From positions 143,990 through 207,989 of the forward strand of contig NZ_JAQSLK010000003.1 in assembly GCF_028649595.1 (NCBI RefSeq): a DNA stretch of 64,000 nt. Direction: 5' to 3'. Below, one piece after another: positions 26,370-35,856 of the stretch. The notes under the pieces are model-generated. The model saw only the letters and a program-made list of their open reading frames with translations, ran no database searches and was not told where the DNA came from. Each line of letters opens with the position of its first letter. The stretch's first letter is position 1. Origin of the DNA: Campylobacter magnus. Its GTDB lineage: Bacteria > Campylobacterota > Campylobacteria > Campylobacterales > Campylobacteraceae. A program made the translations under genes and the position numbers.

Positions 26370-26491
26370 AAGCAAAATCTAGAATTCCTAGAAAATATTT
26401 TGCTTAGGAATTCTAGATTTTATTTAAGAATTCTAGGCTTGGGAATTCTAGATTTGATTAAGGAATTCTAGAATTCCCTAGGGAATTCTAG
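26370..26491. repeat. Cluster of palindromic elements between lgt and napD
   Basis: Five copies (TCTAGAATTCCTAG, TTAGGAATTCTAGA, GAATTCTAGGC, GGGAATTCTAGA, AAGGAATTCTAGAATTCCC) lie between the napD stop, which is inside the last copy, and the lgt promoter region. Confidence 0.85.
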
Positions 26492-26814
26492 ACATTTACA
26501 TGCCCGCTGTATTTGATCTTTTCAGTCGGGGTTTTTTCTAGTTTGTCCATTATCTCATCCATGCTTCTAGTACCAAGGGCATCTACATCGGCTGGGTCTT
26601 CATAGCTATATATCATTGCTACATTCGCTATGCCATCTATGCGCTCTAAGGCGCGATATGCTTTTATTTGTCCGTCAGTGTCATCGCTTTCTATTACAGC
26701 TACGATTTTATCGCCCTGGCTTACTTCTATGCTAGCGTATTTGCTAATTTGCTCGCTAATGCTTGCTATATCAGTGTTTGATTGTAGCGTGATTACAAGG
26801 CTTGAGAGATTCAT
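26488..26814 (-). CDS. napD: Nitrate reductase maturation protein NapD
   Basis: NapD binds the twin-arginine signal of NapA and controls its export. The 108-aa protein begins with the NapD-type SSLVITLQS...ISEQISKYASIEV and keeps the ferredoxin-like pattern (KIVAVIESDD...ALERIDGIANVAMIYSYED). It is the last gene of napAGHBFLD; its ATG overlaps the napL stop (ATGA). Its own TAG stop is provided by a palindromic element. Confidence 0.93.
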   Translation of the reverse strand: MNLSSLVITLQSNTDIASISEQISKYASIEVSQGDKIVAVIESDDTDGQIKAYRALERIDGIANVAMIYSYEDPADVDALGTRSMDEIMDKLEKTPTEKIKYSGHVNV

Positions 26815-27713
26815 TTTGCCTCCCAGAAGTATAGATTATTATCATATCCAGCTCCTACTAGCTCGCCATTTGGTAGGAATTCTAAATCAGTTAAAAGTGT
26901 GCCTGTGTAGGGAATTTCTTTTATTTCTTTGCCGTTTTTGTCAATTATAACTATGCTTTTTTCTTTGCTAAATGCGCCTATATCGCTATTTAAAGCCACT
27001 TTATATACTGGAAATCTCGTATCATACCAAGTTTCTTTTGCCCCATCAAAATAGCGTGCTTTTCGCTCTGGCGTACCTGTTAGCAAGCGGTTTTCATACA
27101 CGGCTATATCATAAATGCGGTCTTTGTGTAAAGCTTCTTCTTTGCTTAGTTTTTTTGCGCCTAGGTCGTAGTAAAAGACTATTCCGCCCTCGCAAGCTAG
27201 CAATAGGCTTTTTCGGTCGGTGCTGAATACAGCTTTTTCAAAGCCTGAGATTGTAAATTTACTTGTGTGTGTGATTTTTTCACTTTTTATATCATAGTAG
27301 TTTATTTCGCAGTTTGGGCCGATTAAAAGCAGGGTATTTTCATCCAAAAATAGCACTTGCTTTAGCATAGCAACCGGCGATGGTATGATTTTTGTTTTAG
27401 CATTTATGATTAAAATTACATTTTTTCCTAGTTCATCAGCTTCGCTAATAGCAGCTATTTGCCCATTTAGCTCGCTTATTTGATATATTTTTGAGCTTTG
27501 GTCTTTGCCAAAGTGATTTGAGATTTTTGGCAGAGTTGTTAGAGCGCTAAACTGCTCATTTTTAAACACTCCAAGCTCGCCATCATCAAGCCCTACAAAG
27601 ATACCATTATTGCTAGCTTTTAGTGCGGTTATATTTGCTGGCATTTTAAAGCTCATATCGCCTAGGCAAACAGCAGCAAAAATACTAGCAGCTAGAAATT
27701 TTTTAACAAACAT
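26811..27713 (-). CDS. napL: NapL, periplasmic beta-propeller-like protein of the nap operon
   Basis: The 300-aa precursor has a signal peptide (AAVCLGDM near 15-20). Repeated strand patterns, such as NNGIFVGLDDGELGVFKN and DRIYDIAVYENRLLTGT, look WD40/propeller-like. Epsilonproteobacterial nap operons encode NapL at this place; its exact role in periplasmic nitrate reduction is unclear. It overlaps napF at the start and napD at the end. Confidence 0.88.
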   Translation of the reverse strand: MFVKKFLAASIFAAVCLGDMSFKMPANITALKASNNGIFVGLDDGELGVFKNEQFSALTTLPKISNHFGKDQSSKIYQISELNGQIAAISEADELGKNVILIINAKTKIIPSPVAMLKQVLFLDENTLLLIGPNCEINYYDIKSEKITHTSKFTISGFEKAVFSTDRKSLLLACEGGIVFYYDLGAKKLSKEEALHKDRIYDIAVYENRLLTGTPERKARYFDGAKETWYDTRFPVYKVALNSDIGAFSKEKSIVIIDKNGKEIKEIPYTGTLLTDLEFLPNGELVGAGYDNNLYFWEAK

Positions 27714-28005
27714 TTATCGCTCCTTTAAAACATGAGCTTATGCACTCATTGCAATTATCACATTTTTCATTTATAACTGGGCGAAAAAGTCCTAAAAACT
27801 CTATCGCCCTAGCATGACATACATCAGCGCAACTACTACAAACTACATCATTCCATGCTAGGCAAGTAGTGGTGTTTATTTGTAGTTTTTGTGCCTCTGT
27901 TGGGGAATTCTCGCTATCAAAGCTTTCTGGCTTAGAAACTCTAGAATTCCCTAAGTTTGAGTTTTGCTTAGGCAAAAACTTGCCCAAAAACTCTCGCCTA
28001 TTCAT
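27703..28005 (-). CDS. napF: Ferredoxin-like NapF
   Basis: The 100-aa protein has two cysteine groups: a CxxxxxxCxxCxxxC-type one in CLAWNDVVCSSCADVC and CDNCNECISSC, for two [4Fe-4S] clusters. NapF is thought to help mature or deliver electrons to NapA in the cytoplasm. Before the first cluster lies a polar linker whose coding sequence contains GGGAATTCTAGAG (about residues 19-23, GNSRV) and GAATTCCCC (ENSP, 32-35). These are clear halves of the palindromic element, so the linker may be a product of element insertion. Confidence 0.9.
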   Translation of the reverse strand: MNRREFLGKFLPKQNSNLGNSRVSKPESFDSENSPTEAQKLQINTTTCLAWNDVVCSSCADVCHARAIEFLGLFRPVINEKCDNCNECISSCFKGAINVC

Positions 28006-28007
28006 TT

Positions 28008-28517
28008 TTAGTTAGCACCTTGATTTAAAATATCTATCAAGTTTGATTTTTTCTTGCCATCAGCAGTTCTAAAATCAGCCTTGAAATTATTTTTCACAAG
28101 TGGTTTTGCATCAGCTTGTGGAGCGTGGCACTGAGTACAGTTAAAACGCTCTTGGCTTAGTGCGCCGCCAAGGTCTTTTTGGTTTTCCATTTTTATAAGG
28201 TGAGTTTTTGGCACTGGAGTAGCATTTAGTGCTGCTGCTACATCTGGCAAGTGACAGCTAAGACAAGCGTTATTGTCTTTTGTAATCTCGCCAAAATCAC
28301 TAATATCATGTGAAATCATCGGTGGAGCGTTCTCAAAGCTACGCTCAATTAGCTTGCTCTCGCCAGCTGCTGCTTGCTTCCACTCAATATTTCTACTTTT
28401 CACATCATCGTTGTTTAGATCACCACGAAGACCAAATTTCGCATCATCAATAGTTTTTGCTATACCGCAACTTGCTAGCAGAGCTAAACTAGCGGCTATT
28501 AAAGCAATTTTTTTCAT
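28008..28517 (-). CDS. napB: Periplasmic dihaem cytochrome c NapB
   Basis: NapB hands electrons to NapA. The 169-aa precursor has a signal peptide and two CxxCH haem sites, CLSCH and CTQCH, with HDIS-type and PKTHL His residues as likely distal ligands. The ATG overlaps the napH stop. Order napA-G-H-B-F-L-D matches Wolinella as I recall. Confidence 0.96.
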   Translation of the reverse strand: MKKIALIAASLALLASCGIAKTIDDAKFGLRGDLNNDDVKSRNIEWKQAAAGESKLIERSFENAPPMISHDISDFGEITKDNNACLSCHLPDVAAALNATPVPKTHLIKMENQKDLGGALSQERFNCTQCHAPQADAKPLVKNNFKADFRTADGKKKSNLIDILNQGAN

Positions 28518-29302
28518 TTTTTATCTCCAAAATTTAAGATAGTAAAGTTTAGCGCATCGTCATTACAAATCTCGACGCATCGCCCACAGCTTATACACTC
28601 ACTACTTACTAGACCATCGCTTTTGCCTACCATATTAAGCGTACTTGTCTCAGGGCAAACCCTAAGGCACTCATTACACTTTTTACATTTATCTAGGCTA
28701 TATTTTATGCGAATTAGCGAGAACTTACTAGCCACAGCCCAAAAAGCTCCAAGCGGACACAAATGCCCACAAATAAAGCGTTTTTGAACAAAAATATCTA
28801 CTAGCAAAATCGCTACAAAAATCGCAAAAAAGCTACCGCCAAGATAAACTACAGAGCGAGTTAAAGCACCAATATAGCTTACACTCTCAAAGGCTGCGAT
28901 GTGAAAAATCGCACTTAGCACAAGGCTTAAAACTAACAAATAATAGCGTGCTTTTGGGCTAAAGCTTGCTAGATTTTTTGTTATACCTATTTTTGTACGG
29001 ATGTAGTTTGCCAAATCAGTTACTATATTTACTGGACAAACCCAACCACAAAAAGCCCTAGGCGCAATGAGTGCGTAAAATACTAGCACGATAATAGCAC
29101 CTATTACAGCTGTAGTGCTAAGCGCAAGTCCAGCCAAAAATAACTGAAGTGCTGCAAAAGGGTCGTTTAAGTGTAAAACTCCAAGTAGTTTTGAGCCACT
29201 AAGATTGCCTTCTAGGAACTTGAATATTCCAAGATTTCCTAGCACAAACAAAACTAGAATTCCTATTTGAACAAGGTGACGAACAAAAGTAAACTTCATC
29301 AT
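28514..29302 (-). CDS. napH: Quinol dehydrogenase membrane subunit NapH
   Basis: The 262-aa polytopic protein has four or more membrane spans, the CxxxCP motifs FCGWVCPVN and FICGHLCPLG, and two C-terminal [4Fe-4S] motifs (CKKCNECLRVCP, CISCGRCVEIC). With NapG it forms the menaquinol dehydrogenase that feeds NapB/NapA when NapC is absent, as here. Starts and stops overlap napG and napB by 4 bases each. Confidence 0.96.
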   Translation of the reverse strand: MMKFTFVRHLVQIGILVLFVLGNLGIFKFLEGNLSGSKLLGVLHLNDPFAALQLFLAGLALSTTAVIGAIIVLVFYALIAPRAFCGWVCPVNIVTDLANYIRTKIGITKNLASFSPKARYYLLVLSLVLSAIFHIAAFESVSYIGALTRSVVYLGGSFFAIFVAILLVDIFVQKRFICGHLCPLGAFWAVASKFSLIRIKYSLDKCKKCNECLRVCPETSTLNMVGKSDGLVSSECISCGRCVEICNDDALNFTILNFGDKK

Positions 29303-30054
29303 AGCTCGACTCCTTTATCTAGTGCTTTTATGCTTTTTTTAAGATCCATTTTTATGTTTGTATCGGCATCTTTTAGCTTAGCATCGCCACCTTCTTGCCA
29401 GCCTACTACATAGTTATCATTTAGCTCACCAACGACAAGCTCTCTTGGCACTACTGTAATGGCTGCTTTTTTGGTGATACAAGCATGCTCGCATTTACCA
29501 CAACCTGTACAATAGGCAGGATCTACTTTTGGCAGTAGCATTGCGTGCTTGCCAGTGCGATCATTGTGCCTTGCGTCTATTACTATAGCCTTGTCTATTA
29601 AAGGACAAGCACGGTAACAAGCATCGCACTGAACACCAAGATAAGCAACGCAGTTTAGCTCATCAACCACAGCTATACCCATTCGGGCTTTATTTATATC
29701 ATAGCTGCCTTGTTCGCTAAGAGCCTTTTTATCCAAAGCATCAGTAGGACAGGCCTCGGTACATGGTATATCAGTACACATATAGCAAGGAATTTTGCGT
29801 GGCTCAAAAAACGGAGTGCCTATACCTACGCCATTATCTCTAAACTGGGCTAAACGCAAGGTATCAAAGGGACAGGCACTTACGCACAGTCCACAGCGAA
29901 TGCATTTTGTAAGAAATGCATCTTCGCTCAATGCCCCAGGTGGGCGCAGGCGTGGTAGCTGCGTAGCACTAGCATATTGAGTGCCTACAGCCACGCCACC
30001 TGCTACTAGAGCAAGGAGCGAAAAACCGGTTTTAAAAGCTTCTCTTCTTTGCAT
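29299..30054 (-). CDS. napG: Quinol dehydrogenase iron-sulfur subunit NapG
   Basis: The 251-aa protein carries four [4Fe-4S] clusters (CIRCGLCVSACP, CYMCTDIPCTEACP, CDACYRACP, CTGCGKCEHAC) behind a Tat-type signal (MQRREAFKTGFSLLALVAGG; only RRE is clear, and the second residue pattern is loose). It is the periplasmic partner of NapH. It lies 9 bases after napA. Confidence 0.96.
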   Translation of the reverse strand: MQRREAFKTGFSLLALVAGGVAVGTQYASATQLPRLRPPGALSEDAFLTKCIRCGLCVSACPFDTLRLAQFRDNGVGIGTPFFEPRKIPCYMCTDIPCTEACPTDALDKKALSEQGSYDINKARMGIAVVDELNCVAYLGVQCDACYRACPLIDKAIVIDARHNDRTGKHAMLLPKVDPAYCTGCGKCEHACITKKAAITVVPRELVVGELNDNYVVGWQEGGDAKLKDADTNIKMDLKKSIKALDKGVEL

Positions 30055-30063
30055 TTTTTGCCC

Positions 30064-32838
30064 TTATGCTTTATAGATTTTCACCGCACATTTTTTGTAG
30101 TCAGTTTCTTTTGATAGTGGACAAGTAGCATCCAAACAAACCTTGTTGATATATACATTTTCATCAAACCAAGGCACATAAACAAGACCAACAGGTGGTT
30201 TATTTCTACCTCTAAAGTCTACTTTTGTTTTTACTTTACCACGGCGGCTTTCTATCCATACTTCTTGGTTTTGCTCAAAGCCCATTTTTTTTGCATCATC
30301 TGGGTGCATGTAGCAAAGCGCCTCAGGTACCGCACGATATAGCTCAGGTACACGCATAGTCATAGTGCCTGAATGCCAGTGCTCTAGCACGCGTCCAGTA
30401 CATAGCCAGAAAGGATATTCTTTGCTTGGTTGTTCTGCTGGTTCCATATAAGGACGGAAGAAGATTTTACCTCTATTTTTTAGGCTTACTTTCTCACCAT
30501 CGCCAGCTTTATTTAGATCGCCAAATGGCAGTGCTGCATTTTTATTGCCATAGAATGCGAAATTACCTGGTCCTTCTTCTTTTCTAGCATAAACATCGTA
30601 TTGTTTGTTAAATCTCCACAATGTCTCTTTGCCATTAACCACTGGCCATCTTAGACCACGGACTTTGTGATAAGTATCAAAGTCAGCTAGGTCGTGACCG
30701 TGTCCTACACCAAACTCACGGTATTCTTCCCAAAGTGATTTTTGAACAAAGAATCCACAGCCTTTAAATACTTTACCATCACCGCCTTTTACATTTCTTT
30801 TATCGCCAAATACTTCTGTGTTATCATAGTTTTCCATGATAGGATCTTTTGGAGCGAATTTTTTCGCAGCTGGTGTGGCATAAAGCACATCATATAGGCT
30901 AGTTTCTGGTGTGTAGCCAAACTCACCAATCTTGTCAAGCACATTAGGCAAAGTAACTTTATCATTTACTTTTAGCTCGCCATAAAAGTCTTTTAGTTTA
31001 AAGCGTTTGCTAAACTCCATCATTTGCCAAGTATCACTCATAGCCTCACCTACTGGAAGCACTTGTTGACGCCAGTGTTGAGTTCTACGCTCAGCATTAC
31101 CATAAGCACCCCATTTTTCGTATATCATCGCAGTTGGTAGGATTAGATCAGCTACTTTTGCGCTGATGCCTGGATATGGATCGCTTACTACGATGAAGTT
31201 ATCCATTTCACGGGCTGCTTTTAGCCAGTGATTTGCATTTGCTGTGTTGTGCCAAGGGTTATTTACTTGAACCCAGATCCATTTTATCTTGCCATCTTCA
31301 AGATCACGCATGATTTTTACATATGGAGCACCTGGGACTGGATTTAGAGTGCCATTTGGCATGCGCCAGATTTTCTCAGTTGCTTCTCTGTGTTTTGGAT
31401 TTGCTACTACCATGTCAGCTGGAAGACGGTGAGAGAATGTTCCTACCTCTCTTGCAGTTCCACAGGCTGATGGTTGACCTGTTAGAGAAAATGCGCCATT
31501 TCCTGGCATGCTTTGTTTGCCAAGCAAGAAGTGAACCATGTAGGCTTGTTCGTTTACCCAAGTACCTCTTTGGTGTTGGTTAAAGCCCATAGTCCAAAAG
31601 CTTACAACTTTGCGTGCTTTTTCTAGGTAAAGATCAGCTAGGGCTTGAAGTTTTTTCTTAAACTCGCCTAGGTCCTCATTATCATCGCCTTTGACGATAG
31701 GTGCGACAAAATCAAGTGTGTAAGGCTCTAGACCTTTTTTGAAGTCCTTAAAGCCGATTTGCCAGTGAGCATCAGGTTTGCTGGCGTTTTTATTTTCCAT
31801 TACATCACCTTCTTTTACACCTTTAAAGCCTAAAGTTACAGCCTCAGCCTTGCTGATTATAGTTTTTAGCTCTTTTGCTACTGTGTCTTTTTCGCTATCA
31901 GCAAATTTTGGGTGATTTGGATTGTTTCTCATACCATAGCCGATATCTACTGGGCCAGTTGTGAAGGTGCAGTGATTTTTGACAAACTCTTCATCCATAG
32001 CCTCTGGTTTATTATAAAGAATCTCGTGTGCTATGTAGTTCCAGATAAGCAAGTCAGTTTGAGGGCGGAAAATGATCTCAAAGTCTGCTATGTTTGAAGT
32101 TCTATTTGAGTAAGTAGATAGGTTTACTACTTTTACACGATCTGGATTGTTTAGCTTAGCATCGCTTACGCGTGACCATAGAATTGGGTGCATTTCAGCC
32201 ATGTTCGCACCCCAAGTTACGATAGTATCAGTTAGCTCTATATCATCATAGCAGCCTGATGGCTCATCTATTCCAAAGGTTTGCATAAAGCCAACAACCG
32301 CTGATGCCATACAGTGGCGAGCGTTAGGGTCTATATTGTTTGAGCGAAAGCCACCTTTTATTAGCTTAACAGCTGCGTAGCCCTCTTGGATAGTGTATTG
32401 ACCACTACCAAATACACCTATGCCAGTTGGCCCTAGTTCTTTATAAGTTTTGCGAAGTTGTTTTTCCATCTCGTCAAAGGCTCTTTGCCAGCTAACTTCT
32501 TGGAATTTACCTTTTTTATCAAACTCGCCTTTAGCATTTACTCTAAGAAGTGGTTTTGTAATGCGGTCTTCGCCGTACATGATTTTTGCGTTAAAATATC
32601 CTTTTATGCAGTTTAGTCCACGGTTAACCGGAGCTAATGGATCGCCTTTTGAAGCTACGATTTTACCATCTTTTGTGGCAACCATAATACCACAACCTGT
32701 ACCGCAAAAGCGGCAAACTGCTTTATCCCAGCGCCAGCCAGCCTCAGCGTTTTTTGCTGCACTTGCTGGGCTTGCTATACCAGCTGCGCCACACGCTGCT
32801 GCTACTGCTGAACTTTTTATAAATTCTCGTCTGTCCAT
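30064..32838 (-). CDS. napA: Periplasmic nitrate reductase catalytic subunit NapA
   Basis: NapA reduces nitrate to nitrite with a bis-MGD molybdenum cofactor. The 924-aa precursor starts with a twin-arginine signal ([13 protein letters not shown]), then the [4Fe-4S] ligands Cys42, Cys45 and Cys49 in CRFCGTGCG and a fourth in GLNCIKG. The Mo-ligand Cys is in NARHCMASA. Length agrees with epsilonproteobacterial NapA. It is the first gene of napAGHBFLD, with AAGGAGG before the ATG. Confidence 0.98.
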   Translation of the reverse strand: MDRREFIKSSAVAAACGAAGIASPASAAKNAEAGWRWDKAVCRFCGTGCGIMVATKDGKIVASKGDPLAPVNRGLNCIKGYFNAKIMYGEDRITKPLLRVNAKGEFDKKGKFQEVSWQRAFDEMEKQLRKTYKELGPTGIGVFGSGQYTIQEGYAAVKLIKGGFRSNNIDPNARHCMASAVVGFMQTFGIDEPSGCYDDIELTDTIVTWGANMAEMHPILWSRVSDAKLNNPDRVKVVNLSTYSNRTSNIADFEIIFRPQTDLLIWNYIAHEILYNKPEAMDEEFVKNHCTFTTGPVDIGYGMRNNPNHPKFADSEKDTVAKELKTIISKAEAVTLGFKGVKEGDVMENKNASKPDAHWQIGFKDFKKGLEPYTLDFVAPIVKGDDNEDLGEFKKKLQALADLYLEKARKVVSFWTMGFNQHQRGTWVNEQAYMVHFLLGKQSMPGNGAFSLTGQPSACGTAREVGTFSHRLPADMVVANPKHREATEKIWRMPNGTLNPVPGAPYVKIMRDLEDGKIKWIWVQVNNPWHNTANANHWLKAAREMDNFIVVSDPYPGISAKVADLILPTAMIYEKWGAYGNAERRTQHWRQQVLPVGEAMSDTWQMMEFSKRFKLKDFYGELKVNDKVTLPNVLDKIGEFGYTPETSLYDVLYATPAAKKFAPKDPIMENYDNTEVFGDKRNVKGGDGKVFKGCGFFVQKSLWEEYREFGVGHGHDLADFDTYHKVRGLRWPVVNGKETLWRFNKQYDVYARKEEGPGNFAFYGNKNAALPFGDLNKAGDGEKVSLKNRGKIFFRPYMEPAEQPSKEYPFWLCTGRVLEHWHSGTMTMRVPELYRAVPEALCYMHPDDAKKMGFEQNQEVWIESRRGKVKTKVDFRGRNKPPVGLVYVPWFDENVYINKVCLDATCPLSKETDYKKCAVKIYKA

Positions 32839-32870
32839 TTTTTCCTCCTTAGAACATTGAGTGATCGAGA

Positions 32871-32876
32871 TTATAA
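32871..32876 (-). promoter_or_regulatory. -10 box of the nap operon
   Basis: TATAAT on the minus strand (GATTATAATCTCG), 33 bases upstream of the napA ATG, with an AT-rich region behind it. No regulator site could be assigned. Confidence 0.5.
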
Positions 32877-32981
32877 TCTTATTTAGATAATTCTAAGCTT
32901 AACAAGACAAAATTAGTTTAATTTATATTTATGCTGAATTTAAAAAATTTAAGTGATTTTTGATTGTTTTTTGAAGTAGAG

Positions 32982-33053
32982 AATTCTAGAATTTCCTAAA
33001 AACTTTTTCTAGGGAATTCTAGACATCTAGGGAATTCTAGAATTCCCTAGATT
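32982..33053. repeat. Palindromic elements downstream of the chemoreceptor gene
   Basis: Four copies (GAGAATTCTAGAATTTCC, AGGGAATTCTAGAC, GGGAATTCTAGAATTCCC and partial) between the nap promoter region and the chemoreceptor stop. Confidence 0.8.
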
Positions 33054-33059
33054 AAGATT

Positions 33060-34196
33060 TTAGTTTGATTGACCTTCTTTTTCTAGTAGAGCTTCAAGGT
33101 TTCTTTTTGCATTGCAAGAAAGCTCTTTAAAGGTATCAAATAGTTGTAGTGATGCTGCCTCAGCTGCTATAAGGCTCTCGATGATTTGAGGTTTGTTGTT
33201 TTGGCACTCGAAATCATCACATTTTTTAGCCAGAGAAATAGCAGAATTGATTTTATCATGAACTGCTTTGTGAGGTGCTTCAAGCTTAGTAAACTCAGGC
33301 AGTTTGCCAAAAGTCTCTTTGCCTTTGCCAGTATACCATTTACCCATACGACAAGAAGTGTGATCAGCTAGAGTCTCGCCAGTTCTATTAAATACTCTAT
33401 TGTATCCATTTACTTTAAAGGCAATGTGGTCAAGCTTAACTAGGTTAAAGAAAATGCTATTTGCGATGAAAGTGCTTGATTTTTGGATATTATGTGATTG
33501 CTCAGTTAGAGCTGCGAATTTTCGTGTAAATTCGCTGATATGTTCGCTACTTTGATTGCTGATTTGCTCTACTTCTTCACTTTGGCTAAACATCTCGCCA
33601 GAGTTTTGTTTTAGAAGATTGATGTTCATCTCAACTTCGCTAGTTGCTTTTTGAGTTCTCTCAGCTAGATTTCTAACCTCGTCAGCAACAACGGCAAATC
33701 CACGACCATGCTCACCAGCTCTTGCTGCTTCGATAGCTGCGTTAAGTGCTAGCAAGTTTGTTTGATCTGAGATATCTTTAATTAGGTTGATAACATTTGA
33801 AATCTCATCTACGCTTTTATTTAGGTTCTCAGCTGTAGCACGGCTGCGGTTTGCGCTTTGGCTAATGTGAGTTAGAGAATCAGCTAGGTTGTGGCTAACC
33901 TCGTCTAGTTCACGGATGTGAGCGATATTTTCAGCTACTATGTGTGCGCTTAGTTGGTTTACATCTAGGTTGCCTTCGATGTCGCTTTGGATCTCTTTTA
34001 CGCAGTCTACTACGCCTTTGTTCATGCTTTCAATTGCCTCGATAAAGCATTTTTCCTGGAATTGAGCGAACTCGAATTGAACCTTTTCAAGCTTTTTTTC
34101 AAGCTCGTTAATGTGATTGTCTTTTTGAGCGATTAGCTCTTGAGCGTTTGCAAGTTGTTGTTTAAGAACTTCTAGTTCTTTTGAATTGCCAAACAT
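33060..34196 (-). CDS. Cytosolic methyl-accepting chemotaxis protein with CZB zinc domain
   Basis: The 378-aa protein has no membrane segment. Residues 1-60 are coiled coil; the MCP signalling domain includes the hairpin tip [30 protein letters not shown] (cited in part), and the C-terminal part has the chemoreceptor zinc-binding pattern ([32 protein letters not shown]). The architecture equals H. pylori TlpD, a cytosolic receptor for oxidative or energy signals, so a TlpD-like role is inferred. It is a single-gene unit. Confidence 0.92.
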   Translation of the reverse strand: MFGNSKELEVLKQQLANAQELIAQKDNHINELEKKLEKVQFEFAQFQEKCFIEAIESMNKGVVDCVKEIQSDIEGNLDVNQLSAHIVAENIAHIRELDEVSHNLADSLTHISQSANRSRATAENLNKSVDEISNVINLIKDISDQTNLLALNAAIEAARAGEHGRGFAVVADEVRNLAERTQKATSEVEMNINLLKQNSGEMFSQSEEVEQISNQSSEHISEFTRKFAALTEQSHNIQKSSTFIANSIFFNLVKLDHIAFKVNGYNRVFNRTGETLADHTSCRMGKWYTGKGKETFGKLPEFTKLEAPHKAVHDKINSAISLAKKCDDFECQNNKPQIIESLIAAEAASLQLFDTFKELSCNAKRNLEALLEKEGQSN

Positions 34197-34314
34197 TGTA
34201 TCTCCTTTTTTAAAATTCGGGCTTGATTATAGCATAAAATTTATTTTTTTTAAATAAAAAAAATAAATTTTTGGTTAAATTTTAAGAAAATTTTGTAATA
34301 TTTTTCAAAAAATT

Positions 34315-34539
34315 TTAGTTTAGTTCTACAAAAATATGCTCAGCTTCGTTGCTGCGAAGTATCACACAGGTGCGTTCTAGCTCGATGGCTACGGTGTTTT
34401 TGCCTAGTGTTGAGTTGATTTTTAGCAGTTTTTTGCCCTCGCTAAGACCAAGGCTAAAAAGTCTATCTCTAAGCTCATCGCCAGCTGTGATACGCATGAT
34501 TTTTGCGCTTTGGTTTATTTTTAGTTCGTTTAAACTCAT
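34315..34539 (-). CDS. feoA: FeoA domain protein
   Basis: The 74-aa protein is a stand-alone FeoA SH3-like domain (NQSAKIMRITAGDELRDRLFSLGLSEG), normally an accessory of the FeoB ferrous iron transporter. feoB is not adjacent in the window, which is unusual; mrp lies upstream instead. It could serve a distant feoB. Confidence 0.85.
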   Translation of the reverse strand: MSLNELKINQSAKIMRITAGDELRDRLFSLGLSEGKKLLKINSTLGKNTVAIELERTCVILRSNEAEHIFVELN

Positions 34540-34565
34540 GGCTGTTCTTATTTTTTTAGTATTTT

Positions 34566-34615
34566 TACCTAGGGAATTCTAGAATTCCTAGATAAATTTT
34601 TAGTAAAATTCTAGA
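34566..34615. repeat. Palindromic elements between feoA and mrp
   Basis: A complete GGGAATTCTAGAATTCC copy and a half copy (AAATTCTAGAATTG) fill the short gap. Confidence 0.75.
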
Positions 34616-34622
34616 ATTGCTT

Positions 34623-35663
34623 TTAGTGAGGTTGTATGCTAGAATTGCTAGCACCACCTGCGCTTTTTAGCTTTTCTAGTTCGTCCCAAAGGACAGCCGC
34701 TGCTTTATCATAGGCTTTGGCAGCGTTGCTATTTGGTTCATAGAAAGCAACTGGCTTGCCCAAATCGCCTCCCTGCCTAATGCTAGGCTCAATTGGCACC
34801 TTAGCGATTATGTTTGTGCTATATTTTTGCGCTAATTTTTCAGTTGCCTCTCCACCGCCGAAAATATCATATTTTTTACCACAATCAGGGCAGATAAAGC
34901 CACTCATATTCTCAACCACGCCACCTAGCTTAATGCCAAGTTTATTAAACATATCAAGGGCTCTGCTGCAATCATCAAGCGCTACGCTTTGAGGTGTGGT
35001 AACGCACACACCAAGGCTAACTGGCACGCTTTGAGCCAAGGTCAGCTGCGCATCGCCTGTGCCAGGAGGCATATCCAAAAATAAAGCATCTAAACTCCCC
35101 CAAGCCACTTCATTTAGAAGCTGCGTGATAGCTTTCATTATCATTGCCCCACGCCAAATTAGACTTTGTCCAGGCTCAATTAACACACCCATACTCATCA
35201 TTTCAAGTCCGTGGCTGGTAATAGGCTTTAATTTATCGCCCACAGCGTAGGCACGCTCATTTTCACAGCCTAGCATTCTAGGGATATTTGGGCCGTAAAT
35301 ATCAGCATCTAGAATTCCTACTTTTTTGCCCATTTTTGCCATGCTAAGAGCTAGATTTAGCGTGGTTGTGCTTTTGCCAACGCCACCTTTGCCGCTTGAA
35401 ATCATAATGAAGTTTTTTATCTGTGGGGCTATGTTTTTGTTTTGTGGACTGCTAGCTTGCTGTGGTACTGGTGTGAGTATTTCGCACTCTAAGCCAAGGG
35501 CAGATATCGCTTTTTCAAGCTCATTTTTTATTTCAGGCTTTGCGCTAGGGATTTGTACAACAACCTTTGGCTGGGTAGCTTTTACAAAGCCAAAATCTAC
35601 TATGCTTTTTTTAAAGCCCGGATAAATAATGCCTTTAAGTTTATTTAAGATTTCTTCGTTCAT
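34623..35663 (-). CDS. mrp: Mrp/NBP35-type iron-sulfur cluster carrier ATPase
   Basis: The 346-aa protein has an N-terminal MIP18-like domain (EEILNKLKGIIYPGF), the deviant Walker A GKGGVGKST at 91-99, GILDADIYGPN, LDMPPGTGD and the cluster-binding CxxC in FICPDCGKKYDIFGGG. Mrp proteins carry [4Fe-4S] clusters to apoproteins, several of which (NapG, NapH, FrdB, ThiC) are encoded here. The natural codons for GILDAD include GGAATTCTAGAT, so this element-like sequence is probably coincidental. Confidence 0.95.
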   Translation of the reverse strand: MNEEILNKLKGIIYPGFKKSIVDFGFVKATQPKVVVQIPSAKPEIKNELEKAISALGLECEILTPVPQQASSPQNKNIAPQIKNFIMISSGKGGVGKSTTTLNLALSMAKMGKKVGILDADIYGPNIPRMLGCENERAYAVGDKLKPITSHGLEMMSMGVLIEPGQSLIWRGAMIMKAITQLLNEVAWGSLDALFLDMPPGTGDAQLTLAQSVPVSLGVCVTTPQSVALDDCSRALDMFNKLGIKLGGVVENMSGFICPDCGKKYDIFGGGEATEKLAQKYSTNIIAKVPIEPSIRQGGDLGKPVAFYEPNSNAAKAYDKAAAVLWDELEKLKSAGGASNSSIQPH

Positions 35664-35777
35664 TTTTTTTTGCCTTTTAAAAATTTTTAAAATCTTAGCT
35701 GAATTTGATAAATCTTTGACTAAAATTTTGATAATTTTTATTAAAGTTTTTAATAATAATTTTTATATCATATATAA

Positions 35778-35837
35778 AAAGCTAATTAAAGATATATGAG
35801 AATTCTAGAATTCTAGAATTCTCAAAAATTAGCTTTA
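35778..35837. terminator. Hairpin built around a 26-base palindrome, between mrp promoter and thiC end
   Basis: Outer arms AAAGCTAATT (35778-35787) and AATTAGCTTT (35828-35837) enclose a perfect palindrome at 35798-35823 made of three GAATTC/TCTAGA units. It is adjacent to the thiC stop and probably acts as its terminator. Confidence 0.6.
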
Positions 35838-35856
35838 TAATTCTAAAAATGCGCTA

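Noticed and set aside
35300..35325. Palindromic element inside mrp
   Set aside because: It encodes the conserved GILDAD of the family, so the match is from natural codons.
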